Part shown: piece after piece, positions 1-6,114 of the stretch
How positions within the stretch are numbered: the first letter of the stretch is position 1
Layout: each line of letters begins with the position of its first letter
NCBI GenBank assembly: GCA_049889915.1
Contig: JBMHCM010000106.1
Location: 1-13,198, forward strand
Reading direction: 5' to 3'
DNA from: UBA8337 sp049889915
Lineage (GTDB): Bacteria; Pseudomonadota; Alphaproteobacteria; RS24
Length of the DNA stretch: 13,198 bases
Notes under the pieces: generated by a model
What the model was told of the DNA's origin: nothing
Databases searched by the model: none
Seen by the model: the letters and a program-made list of their open reading frames with translations, nothing else
Position numbers and translations under genes: made by a program

Positions 1-909
1 TGAGTGCAAGAAGAACACGTCACCCGGATAGGCTTCACGGCCCGGCGGACGACGCAGCAGCAATGACATTTGACGATAGGCCACGGCCTGTTTCGACAAG
101 TCATCATAAGTAATCATGGCGTGCATGCCATTGTCGCGGAAATATTCCGCCATGGTGCAGCCGGTAAACGGTGCCAAGAATTGCAGCGGCGCCGCTTCTG
201 AGGCGGTGGCAGCAACAATGATGGAATATTTCAGCGCATCATTTTCTTCCAGCGTTTTCACGATTTGCGCCACGGTAGAGCTCTTCTGGCCGATGGCGAC
301 ATAGACGCAATACAATTTGGCGCTTTCATCATCGCCTTCATTGATGGCTTTTTGGTTCAAAATGGCGTCAATGGCGACGGCGGTTTTACCGGTTTGACGG
401 TCACCAATCACCAATTCGCGCTGACCGCGACCGATCGGGATCAATGCGTCAACCGCTTTCAGACCGGTTTGCATCGGCTCGTGCACGGATTTACGCGGGA
501 TAATGCCCGGTGCTTTTACGTCCACTTTCATATTGGCTTCGGCTTCAATCGGGCCCTTGCCGTCCAGCGGATTGCCGAGCGGGTCAACCACGCGGCCCAG
601 CAGGCCTTTACCGACCGGCACAGACACAATGTCGCCGGTCCGCTTTACCGTGTCGCCTTCACGAATGTCACGGTCAGAGCCGAACACCACCGCACCGACA
701 TTGTCCTCTTCGAGGTTCAACGCCATGCCGCGAATGCCACCGGGGAATTCCACCATTTCACCGGCCTGTACATTGTCGAGGCCGTAAATACGCGCAATAC
801 CGTCACCGACGGAAAGAACCTGACCAATTTCGGAAACCTCCGATTTTTGGTCAAAGCCTTTAATCTGTTCTTTGAGAATGGAAGAAATTTCCGATGCTTT
901 AATATCCAT
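1..909 (-). CDS. atpA: ATP synthase F1 subunit alpha (N-terminal 303 residues, gene cut by window edge)
   Basis: This is the alpha subunit of the F1 head of F-type ATP synthase. It forms the alpha3-beta3 hexamer with AtpD and carries the non-catalytic nucleotide sites, on the cytoplasmic face of the inner membrane. The visible protein starts MDIKASEISSILKEQI, has the beta-barrel domain first, and then the P-loop GDRQTGKT at residues 169-176, with the lysine at 175 as in E. coli AtpA. The last visible residues are DVFFLHS, about 60% of a usual 510-residue subunit; the rest lies left of the window. The ATG at 909 is preceded by a GAGG-type ribosome binding site. It follows atpH after 26 bp, so the two are surely co-transcribed, probably with atpG, atpD and atpC beyond the edge. 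Nothing looks broken. Identification is essentially certain. Confidence 0.98.
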   Translation of the reverse strand, partial: MDIKASEISSILKEQIKGFDQKSEVSEIGQVLSVGDGIARIYGLDNVQAGEMVEFPGGIRGMALNLEEDNVGAVVFGSDRDIREGDTVKRTGDIVSVPVGKGLLGRVVDPLGNPLDGKGPIEAEANMKVDVKAPGIIPRKSVHEPMQTGLKAVDALIPIGRGQRELVIGDRQTGKTAVAIDAILNQKAINEGDDESAKLYCVYVAIGQKSSTVAQIVKTLEENDALKYSIIVAATASEAAPLQFLAPFTGCTMAEYFRDNGMHAMITYDDLSKQAVAYRQMSLLLRRPPGREAYPGDVFFLHS

Positions 910-935
910 CGCTAAGCCTCACTTAATGGTCCACT

Positions 936-1526
936 TCAGCCTTGGCTGAGAGCGGTTTTCAGAGAATTCAATTTGGTGCGGAGCGAACCGTCAATCATCC
1001 GGCTGCCCAGCTTGACAATCATGCCGCCCAAAAGGTCGGCATCTGTCTCGGTTTCAATAACAATATTTTTGCCCATGGCTTTGTTCAGCTCGGCTTTCAG
1101 CGCTTCGGTCTGCGCGTCGCTGAGCGGCTGAGCCACGCTCACGCGGGCGACAACTTCGTCGCGCGCGCCGGCCACCAGCACACCATATTGTTTGGCCATA
1201 TCCGGCAAAGCGGCGGCGCGGCGTTTGCTAATCACCAGATTGGCGAAATTTTTCACCAATTGATGGGCACCGGCCTTATCCAGCACGGCGGCCAGAGCGG
1301 CGGCTTGTTCTTCGGCATTAATGACCGGGCTTTTCAGCAATTTGGCAAGATCTTCGCTGTCTTTGACCAGGGCGGTCAAAGCGGCCATATCGGCGGCGAT
1401 GGCATCGCTTTCCGATTGCGGCAGGTCTTGGCTCAGTTCAAAAAGGGCAACGGCGTAGCGTCCGGCGACACCTTTGATACCCTGGTCGTCATTGACGTCA
1501 TCTGCAGACAAGAGCATTTCCCACAT
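936..1526 (-). CDS. atpH: ATP synthase F1 subunit delta (stator stalk, OSCP family)
   Basis: This subunit sits on top of the F1 head and ties it to the b-subunit stalk, holding the alpha3-beta3 ring still while the rotor turns. The N-terminal OSCP signature GVAGRYAVALFELSQ and a C-terminal part with LLGGMIVKLGSRMIDGSL are both present, and the length (up to 196 residues) is slightly longer than the usual 180-190. The start is uncertain. The ATG at 1526 (MWEMLL...) has no clear ribosome binding site. An ATG at 1517 lies directly against a GGGAA. A TTG at 1511 would give a family-like MSADDVNDDQ start, with that GGGAA 6 bases upstream. I give the longest ATG form. It is the first gene of the atp unit, 26 bp before atpA, and sits behind a terminator-like hairpin at 1565-1595. 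Confidence 0.95.
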   Translation of the reverse strand: MWEMLLSADDVNDDQGIKGVAGRYAVALFELSQDLPQSESDAIAADMAALTALVKDSEDLAKLLKSPVINAEEQAAALAAVLDKAGAHQLVKNFANLVISKRRAAALPDMAKQYGVLVAGARDEVVARVSVAQPLSDAQTEALKAELNKAMGKNIVIETETDADLLGGMIVKLGSRMIDGSLRTKLNSLKTALSQG

Positions 1527-1564
1527 GTTGCGGCGTTTCAGGACACAGAGACGCCAGAAGGTGC

Positions 1565-1595
1565 AAAAAAGGCGGATTTCGGTGTGCCTTCCGCC
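1565..1595 (-). terminator. Rho-independent terminator-like hairpin between priA and atpH
   Basis: Read on the minus strand this is GGCGGA, a 13-base loop, TCCGCC, and then six T's (arms at 1590-1595 and 1571-1576, T tract at 1570-1565). The stem is a perfect 6 bp with a possible extra GG/CC pair inside the loop. It lies about 95 bp after the priA stop, which suits a priA terminator. It also ends only about 38 bases before the atpH ATG, so it may fall inside the atp leader. There is no T tract in the plus direction, so it acts on minus-strand transcripts only. Confidence 0.65.
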
Positions 1596-1609
1596 AAATG
1601 TGGGGATGC

Positions 1610-1636
1610 AATATCACGTCACAGTGACGCTGGCAA
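1610..1636 (-). promoter_or_regulatory. Weak candidate promoter for atpHA
   Basis: On the minus strand, TTGCCA (1636-1631) and GATATT (1615-1610) stand as possible -35 and -10 boxes, but the spacer is only 15 bp, which is short. No better promoter-like pair was seen between the hairpin at 1565-1595 and atpH. If real, transcription would begin near 1603 and the hairpin would lie in the leader. This is a tentative reading by eye. Confidence 0.2.
1617..1629. promoter_or_regulatory. 13-bp palindrome CGTCAC-A-GTGACG, possible operator
   Basis: A perfect inverted repeat with 6-bp arms around one central base lies between priA and atpH. It falls within the spacer of the weak candidate promoter for the atp genes, where a bound protein would block polymerase. 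I do not recognise it as the site of a named regulator. A palindrome this short can arise by chance, but its place in a non-coding gap upstream of a major operon makes it worth recording. Confidence 0.3.
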
Positions 1637-1689
1637 CACCCCATTTGCGGTTCATGCACAACAGACGCAAAAACCCCGCAAACACGCCC

Positions 1690-3852
1690 CTACATGAAGC
1701 TATAAGGGTCAATATCAACGGCCAAACGAATGGAGCCACGCGGCTTTGCGCCGCTCAGCCATTGGCTGATAAATGCCTGCATGGGGGCGTTTTTTTCACC
1801 CTTCAGCAAAAACCGGAAACGATAGCGATTGCGAATGCGGGCAATCGGTGCCGGCGCCGGGCCGAGCACTCGAATCGCCGCATGGGCCGGTATCTGTCCG
1901 GCCAGCTGGCGCACAAAGGCCAAACCCTCATGCTGATCGGTGGCCGACACCACCAAAGCCGCCAATCGGCCATAAGGCGGCATGGCCGCAGCTTGCCGCG
2001 CCGCCACTTCGCGGTCAAAAAAACCGTCGCGGTCTCCGGCCACCAAAGCCTGCAAGACCGGATGGTCGGGCATATGGCTTTGCAACATGGCAAAGCCTTC
2101 AGCCTCTTGTGTGCGGCCGGCGCGGCCCGCCACTTGGCTCAATAATTGATAGGTCCGCTCGGCAGCGCGCAAATCGCCATTGCCAAGGCCCAAATCGGCA
2201 TCGACCACGCCGACAAAACTGAGTTTCGGGAAATGATGGCCTTTGGCAACAATTTGCGTGCCGATAATAATATCTGCCGCACCATCGGCGATTTGCTGCA
2301 GCACTTGTTTGAGGGCCGCCGTGCCGCCCTGCAAGTCAGATGACAACACCACACTGCGCGCATCGGGAAAATGACTGACGATTTCTTCGGTAATCCGTTC
2401 GACACCGGGGCCGCAAGCCGTCAACTTATCGGGTTCGCCGCACTGATGACAGCTATGCGGCACCGCCTCGACATGGCCGCAATGATGGCATTGCAATTGT
2501 TTGCGAAAGCGATGCTCGACCATCCAAGCATCGCAATCGGGGCAGGCATAGCGATGCCCGCAACCCCGACAAATGGTCAATGGCGCATAGCCGCGCCGAT
2601 TAAGAAACAATAGCGCTTGCTCGCCACGCGCCACGGCCGCGCCGACAGCGGCCACCATGGGCGGCACCAGCCATTGCCCACGCGGCGGCGGGGCCACCCG
2701 CATATCGACCATTTCAATGGCCGGCAGGCGTGCCCCGCCATGCCGGTCGGTCAGCCGATGCGCCGTATAGCGACCCTCGCGGCCATTAACATAAGATTCC
2801 AAAGACGGTGTGGCCGACGACAAGACCACCGGACAGGCGGCAAAGCGCGCCCGCACCACCGCCATATCGCGGGCATTGTAAATCACCCCATCCTCTTGCT
2901 TAAAGCCGCCATCATGTTCTTCATCGACAATAATCACGCCCAAATCGCGCCATGGCAAAAACAAGGCCGAACGCGCACCGACCAACACCTGCACGCGATC
3001 TTCGGCTATTTCGCGCCAAGTGCGGCGGCGCTCCGCCGCCCCTAAGCCGCTATGCCATAACGCCGGTTGGCAGCCAAAGCGCGCCTCAAAGCGCGCCAAA
3101 AACTGTCCGGTCAGTGAAATTTCCGGCAATAACACCAAAGCCTGACGGCCGCTTTCAAGCGCTTGCGCAATGGCTTCGAAATAAACCTCGGTTTTGCCCG
3201 AACCGGTAACCCCGTCGAGCAAATGGGTGGTGAAGCTGTGCGCGCTGACGGCCGCCCGTAGCGCCGCGACTACCTCGGCCTGTTGCGGCGCAAATTGCAT
3301 TGCGGTGAAATCGGCTTGCGGCGCGTCAAACGCTTTGTGGCCCGGCAAATCATAGGCCGTCACATGCCCGTCAGCCGCCAAACCCTTAATGACGCTGGCC
3401 GACACTTGCGCCTCACGCGCCAAATCAGCCGCCGTCAACCCGCCTTGCGCCGTCAATACGTCGAAGACGCGCTGGCGTGCCGCTGTCATCCTGTCGGGGC
3501 GCGTATCCGCCGCCTGATAGGCGGTCAAGGGCTTGGCCGGCTCAAAAGCGGCCGGCACCCGCATCACCTGCCGCAAGACACTTCCGGGCGGGGCCATCAC
3601 ATAGGCCGCCACCCAATCGATAAATTGCCGCAATTCTGCGCTCAAGGGCGGCACATCAAGGCGCGCCGCCACCGCTTTGATTTTGGCGGCCGGTGTGCCG
3701 CCTTCGCCTTGCCCCCACACCACACCGGTGACCCGACGCGGCCCCAAAGGCACACGCACAAAATCACCGTCTTGCAGCGTCATATCATCCGGCACGGCGT
3801 AATCATACGGGCCGGGCAGCGCCAAGGGGATAAGAACCGAGACCAAATTCAT
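1690..3852 (-). CDS. priA: Primosomal protein N' (replication restart helicase PriA)
   Basis: PriA is a 3'-to-5' superfamily 2 DNA helicase that recognises stalled or collapsed forks and reloads the replicative helicase. In the 720-residue form the N-terminal DNA-binding domain starts MNLVSVLIPLALPGPYDYAV. Walker A GVTGSGKTE follows at about 214-222 and the Walker B box DEEH at 310-313. Eight zinc-binding cysteines in four CxxC pairs stand at 428/431, 437/440, 455/458 and 468/471. The later helicase motifs GTQIVAKGHHFP (531-542) and QVAGRAGR (573-580) are present, so all catalytic features are intact. A reading from a TTG at 3870 would add six residues, but the ATG at 3852 fits the family start; neither has a strong ribosome binding site. 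The gene is divergent from tal and is followed by a terminator-like hairpin before atpH. Confidence 0.97.
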   Translation of the reverse strand: MNLVSVLIPLALPGPYDYAVPDDMTLQDGDFVRVPLGPRRVTGVVWGQGEGGTPAAKIKAVAARLDVPPLSAELRQFIDWVAAYVMAPPGSVLRQVMRVPAAFEPAKPLTAYQAADTRPDRMTAARQRVFDVLTAQGGLTAADLAREAQVSASVIKGLAADGHVTAYDLPGHKAFDAPQADFTAMQFAPQQAEVVAALRAAVSAHSFTTHLLDGVTGSGKTEVYFEAIAQALESGRQALVLLPEISLTGQFLARFEARFGCQPALWHSGLGAAERRRTWREIAEDRVQVLVGARSALFLPWRDLGVIIVDEEHDGGFKQEDGVIYNARDMAVVRARFAACPVVLSSATPSLESYVNGREGRYTAHRLTDRHGGARLPAIEMVDMRVAPPPRGQWLVPPMVAAVGAAVARGEQALLFLNRRGYAPLTICRGCGHRYACPDCDAWMVEHRFRKQLQCHHCGHVEAVPHSCHQCGEPDKLTACGPGVERITEEIVSHFPDARSVVLSSDLQGGTAALKQVLQQIADGAADIIIGTQIVAKGHHFPKLSFVGVVDADLGLGNGDLRAAERTYQLLSQVAGRAGRTQEAEGFAMLQSHMPDHPVLQALVAGDRDGFFDREVAARQAAAMPPYGRLAALVVSATDQHEGLAFVRQLAGQIPAHAAIRVLGPAPAPIARIRNRYRFRFLLKGEKNAPMQAFISQWLSGAKPRGSIRLAVDIDPYSFM

Positions 3853-3880
3853 AGCCGCACCATCACGCAATGCGGGCCGA

Positions 3881-3932
3881 TTGGCAAGTCAGTGTCTGAC
3901 AGGCCGCTCATGCGCCAGACAGCGCTTGCCAA
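3881..3932. repeat. Nested inverted repeats between priA and tal
   Basis: TTGGCAAG at 3881-3888 is matched by its exact reverse complement CTTGCCAA at 3925-3932, with 36 bases between. Inside, GTCAG-TGT-CTGAC (3888-3900) is a second perfect dyad, and TGTCTG at 3893-3898 can instead pair with CAGACA at 3916-3921. The two outer arms put a TTGCCA hexamer, a plausible -35 box, on each strand facing outward toward priA and tal. This may be a shared control region for the two divergent genes, or a DNA cruciform. No named regulator site is recognised. Confidence 0.35.
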
Positions 3933-3954
3933 ACACCATGACGGGGTGCATTTT
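3926..3954 (+). promoter_or_regulatory. Candidate promoter for tal-xerC
   Basis: TTGCCA (3926-3931) and CATTTT (3949-3954) are separated by 17 bp, the ideal spacing, though the -10 box matches poorly. A start near 3961 would leave a short leader containing the ribosome binding site. This is the best pair seen in the gap, identified by eye only. Confidence 0.3.
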
Positions 3955-3966
3955 ATCAACAGCGAA

Positions 3967-3972
3967 AAGGAG
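3967..3972 (+). promoter_or_regulatory. Ribosome binding site AAGGAG of tal
   Basis: A near-consensus AAGGAG lies 6 bases before the ATG at 3979. It settles the start of the transaldolase gene against a much longer open frame that runs back to 3283 through priA on the other strand. Confidence 0.85.
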
Positions 3973-3978
3973 ACACGC

Positions 3979-4635
3979 ATGCAATTTTTTGTCGATAGCG
4001 CTGATTTGGACGCCATCAAGCAATTGGCCGCCACCGGTATGGTTGATGGGGTGACCACCAACCCGTCTTTGATTGCCAAATCAGGCCGCGATTTCAAACA
4101 ATTGATCGGCGAGATTTGCGCCGCCGTAGACGGGCCGGTCTCCGCCGAGGTGACGGCGCTGGAAGCCGATGCCATGTTGGCCGAAGCCGATGAGCTGCTG
4201 GCCATTGCCGATAATGTATGCATTAAAGTGCCGCTGACTTGGGACGGGCTGAAAGCCACCCGCGTGCTGGCCGATAAGGGTAAAAAAGTTAACGTCACCT
4301 TGTGTTTTTCCGCCAATCAAGCGCTGCTGGCCGCGAAAGCCGGCGCCGCGTATATCTCACCTTTTGTCGGGCGGCTGGATGATATTGCCGCCGATGGCAT
4401 GGGGTTGATTGCCGATATTCGCCAGATTTATGACAATTATCCCGATTTGGAGACGGAAATTCTCGTCGCCTCCGTGCGCAGCCCGGAACATATCCGGCAA
4501 TCGGCACTGATTGGTGCTGATGTCGCCACTCTGCCGCCGGAAGTGCTGAAAGCGCTGATTGCCCATCCGCTGACCGATAAGGGGCTGGAGGCGTTTCTCG
4601 CTGATTGGCAAAAAACCGGCCAATCAATAACCTGA
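3979..4635 (+). CDS. tal: Short transaldolase (FSA/TalC-like family)
   Basis: This 218-residue TIM-barrel enzyme belongs to the short transaldolase / fructose-6-phosphate aldolase group of class I aldolases. Transaldolase moves a dihydroxyacetone unit between sedoheptulose-7-phosphate and glyceraldehyde-3-phosphate in the non-oxidative pentose phosphate pathway, in the cytoplasm. The N-terminal box GVTTNPSLIAKSG is at 24-36, the Schiff-base lysine is K83 in CIKVPLT, and SPFVGRLDD is at 127-135. Two active-site positions, Glu57 (in SAEV) and Phe129, match transaldolases; E. coli FSA has Gln and Tyr there. Transaldolase is therefore the better call, which is an inference from residues. The start is set by AAGGAG 6 bases upstream. 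xerC follows after 10 bp, so the two form one transcript. Database names may vary between fsa, tal and talC. Confidence 0.93.
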   Translation: MQFFVDSADLDAIKQLAATGMVDGVTTNPSLIAKSGRDFKQLIGEICAAVDGPVSAEVTALEADAMLAEADELLAIADNVCIKVPLTWDGLKATRVLADKGKKVNVTLCFSANQALLAAKAGAAYISPFVGRLDDIAADGMGLIADIRQIYDNYPDLETEILVASVRSPEHIRQSALIGADVATLPPEVLKALIAHPLTDKGLEAFLADWQKTGQSIT

Positions 4636-4645
4636 TAACGGTGCG

Positions 4646-5656
4646 ATGACGGCCCGCCCCCCCCACGCTACTTCTGACGCTAATCCTGACGCTGAGTTTG
4701 ACGGCCAATTTGATAGGCTGGCACTCAGCCGTGATTTGCGGGAGCGCCTAGCCGATTGGGTACGGCAATTGCGCGATGAAAAACGGCTGAGCCACCATAG
4801 TCTGGCCGCCTATAGCCGCGATATGCGGCAATTCCTCGAATTTATCGAAGAAAATCAGAGCTCTCAAATAGATACTGAACTGTTCGGTTCGGTTAAACTG
4901 AGTACCCTGCGCGGCTTTATGGCGGCACGGCGGGCACAAGGTACAAGCAGTCGCTCGCTCAATCGCAGCCTGTCGGCCTTGCGCAATTTCACGGTTTTTC
5001 TGCACCGGTGCGAGCTGCCGGTCAGTCAAGCCTTTGAGCTGATCAACCCGCCAAGCAGCAAAACCTCTTTGCCGCGGCCGGTCGCGGCTGATGACGCGCT
5101 GCGGTTGATTGAGCTGGCCTTGACCGGTGCCAAGCTGCCATGGGTTGGATTGCGCGACAGCGCGCTTTTATGTCTGCTTTACGGCACCGGTTTGCGCATC
5201 TCTGAAGCGCTGAGCCTCACCCGACAGGATATCGCTGCCGAGGCGGCCAAACGGGGCGATAATGTGCTGCGCATTACCGGCAAGGGCGGCAAAATCCGTC
5301 ATGTGCCGCTTTTGCCGATGATTGACCGCGCCCTGACCGATTATCTGGCGGCCCTGCCCTTTTCCATTTCCGCGACCGAGCCGCTGTTTCGCGGCCAGCG
5401 TGGCGGCGTATTATCAGCGCGGCAAGCGCAACTCATGCTGGCGGCCTTGCGCCGGCAATTAAATCTGCCCGATACGGTGACCCCGCATGCGCTGCGGCAC
5501 AGCTTTGCCAGCCATTTATTGACGGCCGGTGGAGATTTGCGCACCATTCAGGAATTATTGGGCCATGCGCAACTGAGCTCGACGCAAATTTATACACAGA
5601 TCGACAGCAACCAGCTGATGGAGGTGTATGAAAAGGCCCATCCGAGAGCCAAATAA
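4646..5656 (+). CDS. xerC: Site-specific tyrosine recombinase XerC
   Basis: XerC acts with XerD at the dif site to resolve chromosome dimers before cell division, with FtsK as partner at the septum. The protein is 336 residues. A SAM-like N-terminal DNA-binding domain spans about 32-125, and the catalytic domain follows with the full set R184 (TGLRISE), K213 (TGKGGK), H281 and R284 (HALRHSFASH), H307 (LGHAQL) and nucleophile Y316 (IYTQ). The R284-H307 and H307-Y316 distances are the same as in E. coli XerC. It is about 35 residues longer than the E. coli protein, mainly as a variable N-terminal tail. XerC rather than XerD is called from overall likeness and gene context, with some doubt. A run of eight C's (4657-4664) lies in codons 4-7. 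The ribosome binding site is weak, and translation may be coupled to tal 10 bp upstream. Confidence 0.9.
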   Translation: MTARPPHATSDANPDAEFDGQFDRLALSRDLRERLADWVRQLRDEKRLSHHSLAAYSRDMRQFLEFIEENQSSQIDTELFGSVKLSTLRGFMAARRAQGTSSRSLNRSLSALRNFTVFLHRCELPVSQAFELINPPSSKTSLPRPVAADDALRLIELALTGAKLPWVGLRDSALLCLLYGTGLRISEALSLTRQDIAAEAAKRGDNVLRITGKGGKIRHVPLLPMIDRALTDYLAALPFSISATEPLFRGQRGGVLSARQAQLMLAALRRQLNLPDTVTPHALRHSFASHLLTAGGDLRTIQELLGHAQLSSTQIYTQIDSNQLMEVYEKAHPRAK

Positions 5657-5689
5657 ACCGCAATCTAGCTGTTTTTAATCGGCGTGCCC

Positions 5690-5718
5690 TTCCTAGGGTG
5701 CGACAATTGTGCTACATC
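5690..5718 (+). promoter_or_regulatory. Candidate alphaproteobacterial promoter for the DUF4170 gene
   Basis: GCTACATC at 5711-5718 fully matches the GCTANAWC -10 element known for housekeeping promoters in Caulobacter. The -35 region (TTCCTAG, 5690-5696, 14 bases upstream) matches the TTGACGS consensus only weakly. A start near 5725 would give a leader of about 45 bases. The gap of about 115 bp after xerC makes a separate promoter plausible. Confidence 0.4.
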
Positions 5719-5723
5719 ACCCT
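5695..5723. repeat. Inverted repeat AGGGTG / CACCCT around the candidate -10 box
   Basis: AGGGTG (5695-5700) and CACCCT (5718-5723) are perfect 6-bp inverted arms separated by 17 bases. The right arm abuts the candidate -10 element. It could be an operator for the DUF4170 gene or simply chance; no regulator is recognised. Confidence 0.25.
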
Positions 5724-5760
5724 CGGTCCTCCCAGACCTGACTGAACCTCTAGAACAAGT

Positions 5761-5766
5761 AAGGAG
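5761..5766 (+). promoter_or_regulatory. Ribosome binding site AAGGAG of the DUF4170 gene
   Basis: AAGGAG lies 5 bases before the ATG at 5772. It overlaps an in-frame GTG at 5766 and so rules that codon out as the start. Confidence 0.85.
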
Positions 5767-5771
5767 TGTTT

Positions 5772-6026
5772 ATGAGCCAAGTTATGGAAAAACCCACAGA
5801 AAGCACCACCCACCAAAATGACCAGCTATTGCATCTGGTGTTTGGCGGTGAGCTGACCCATGTTGACGATGTGACGTTTCAAGATATTGAAAAGCTCGAT
5901 ATTGTCGGCATTTTTCCAGATTATGAATCAGCCCGCAAAGCCTGGCATGGGGCCGCGCAACGCACGGTCGATAGCGCCATTACCCGCTATTTCATCGTCC
6001 ATTTGCACAAGCTGATGCAGCCATAA
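5772..6026 (+). CDS. DUF4170 family small protein of unknown function
   Basis: This 84-residue soluble protein matches my knowledge of DUF4170, a family of roughly 70-85 residues found mostly in Alphaproteobacteria and without an assigned function. The conserved core is visible: LHLVFGGEL at 20-28, LDIVGIFPDY at 42-51, a tryptophan in RKAWHGAAQRTVD (55-67), and the C-terminal RYFIVHLHKLM at 72-82. There is no signal peptide or membrane segment. The first 18 residues are polar and probably variable. The ATG at 5772 is fixed by a strong ribosome binding site. It is the last gene of the plus-strand group, 115 bp after xerC with its own likely promoter, and is followed by two hairpins, the second a clear terminator. 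The sequence does not show its role. Confidence 0.9.
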   Translation: MSQVMEKPTESTTHQNDQLLHLVFGGELTHVDDVTFQDIEKLDIVGIFPDYESARKAWHGAAQRTVDSAITRYFIVHLHKLMQP

Positions 6027-6040
6027 TCGACCACATATGA

Positions 6041-6068
6041 AAGATGCGCCCCATGCGGGGCGCATCTT
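6041..6068. terminator. 12-bp perfect hairpin at the convergent junction
   Basis: The arms 6041-6052 (AAGATGCGCCCC) and 6057-6068 (GGGGCGCATCTT) pair perfectly around the loop ATGC, giving a very stable hairpin 14 bases after the DUF4170 stop. It has no real T tract on the plus side. On the minus side the stem ends in CTTT followed by CATAT, a poor U tract. It may help end lpd transcripts, protect 3' ends from exonucleases, or back up the neighbouring terminator. Confidence 0.6.
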
Positions 6069-6083
6069 CATAAAGCGATAATG

Positions 6084-6111
6084 CCCGACCGCGCTGCGGC
6101 CGGGTTTTTTT
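6084..6111 (+). terminator. Rho-independent terminator of the tal-xerC-DUF4170 strand
   Basis: The stem CCCG-a-CCGC / GCGG-c-CGGG has one A-C mismatch and a 3-base loop, and is followed at once by seven T's (6105-6111), a textbook intrinsic terminator in the plus direction. The T tract ends three bases from the end of the lpd stop codon, so the element fills the space between the converging genes. On the minus strand it has no T tract. Confidence 0.88.
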
Positions 6112-6114
6112 ATG

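Noticed and set aside
265..1697. Long plus-strand open frames opposite atpA and atpH (265-915, 942-1697)
   Set aside because: The minus strand encodes unmistakable ATP synthase subunits. The opposite frames have no family likeness and low-complexity, histidine-rich composition typical of antisense shadows.
3853..3870. TTG start six codons upstream for priA
   Set aside because: The added residues do not resemble PriA N-termini, and MNLVSVLIPLALPGPYDY is the usual start. There is no ribosome binding site to favour the TTG.
3283..3978. Upstream extension of the tal frame giving a 450-residue protein
   Set aside because: The extra part lies opposite priA, and the transaldolase start has a near-consensus ribosome binding site and fits the family N-terminus. 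The longer frame is open by chance.
5657..5771. A dif recombination site next to xerC, suggested by the ACAATTGT palindrome
   Set aside because: The 8-bp palindrome is short and lacks the two 11-bp XerC/XerD arms with a 6-bp centre. dif is normally near the terminus and not tied to xerC.
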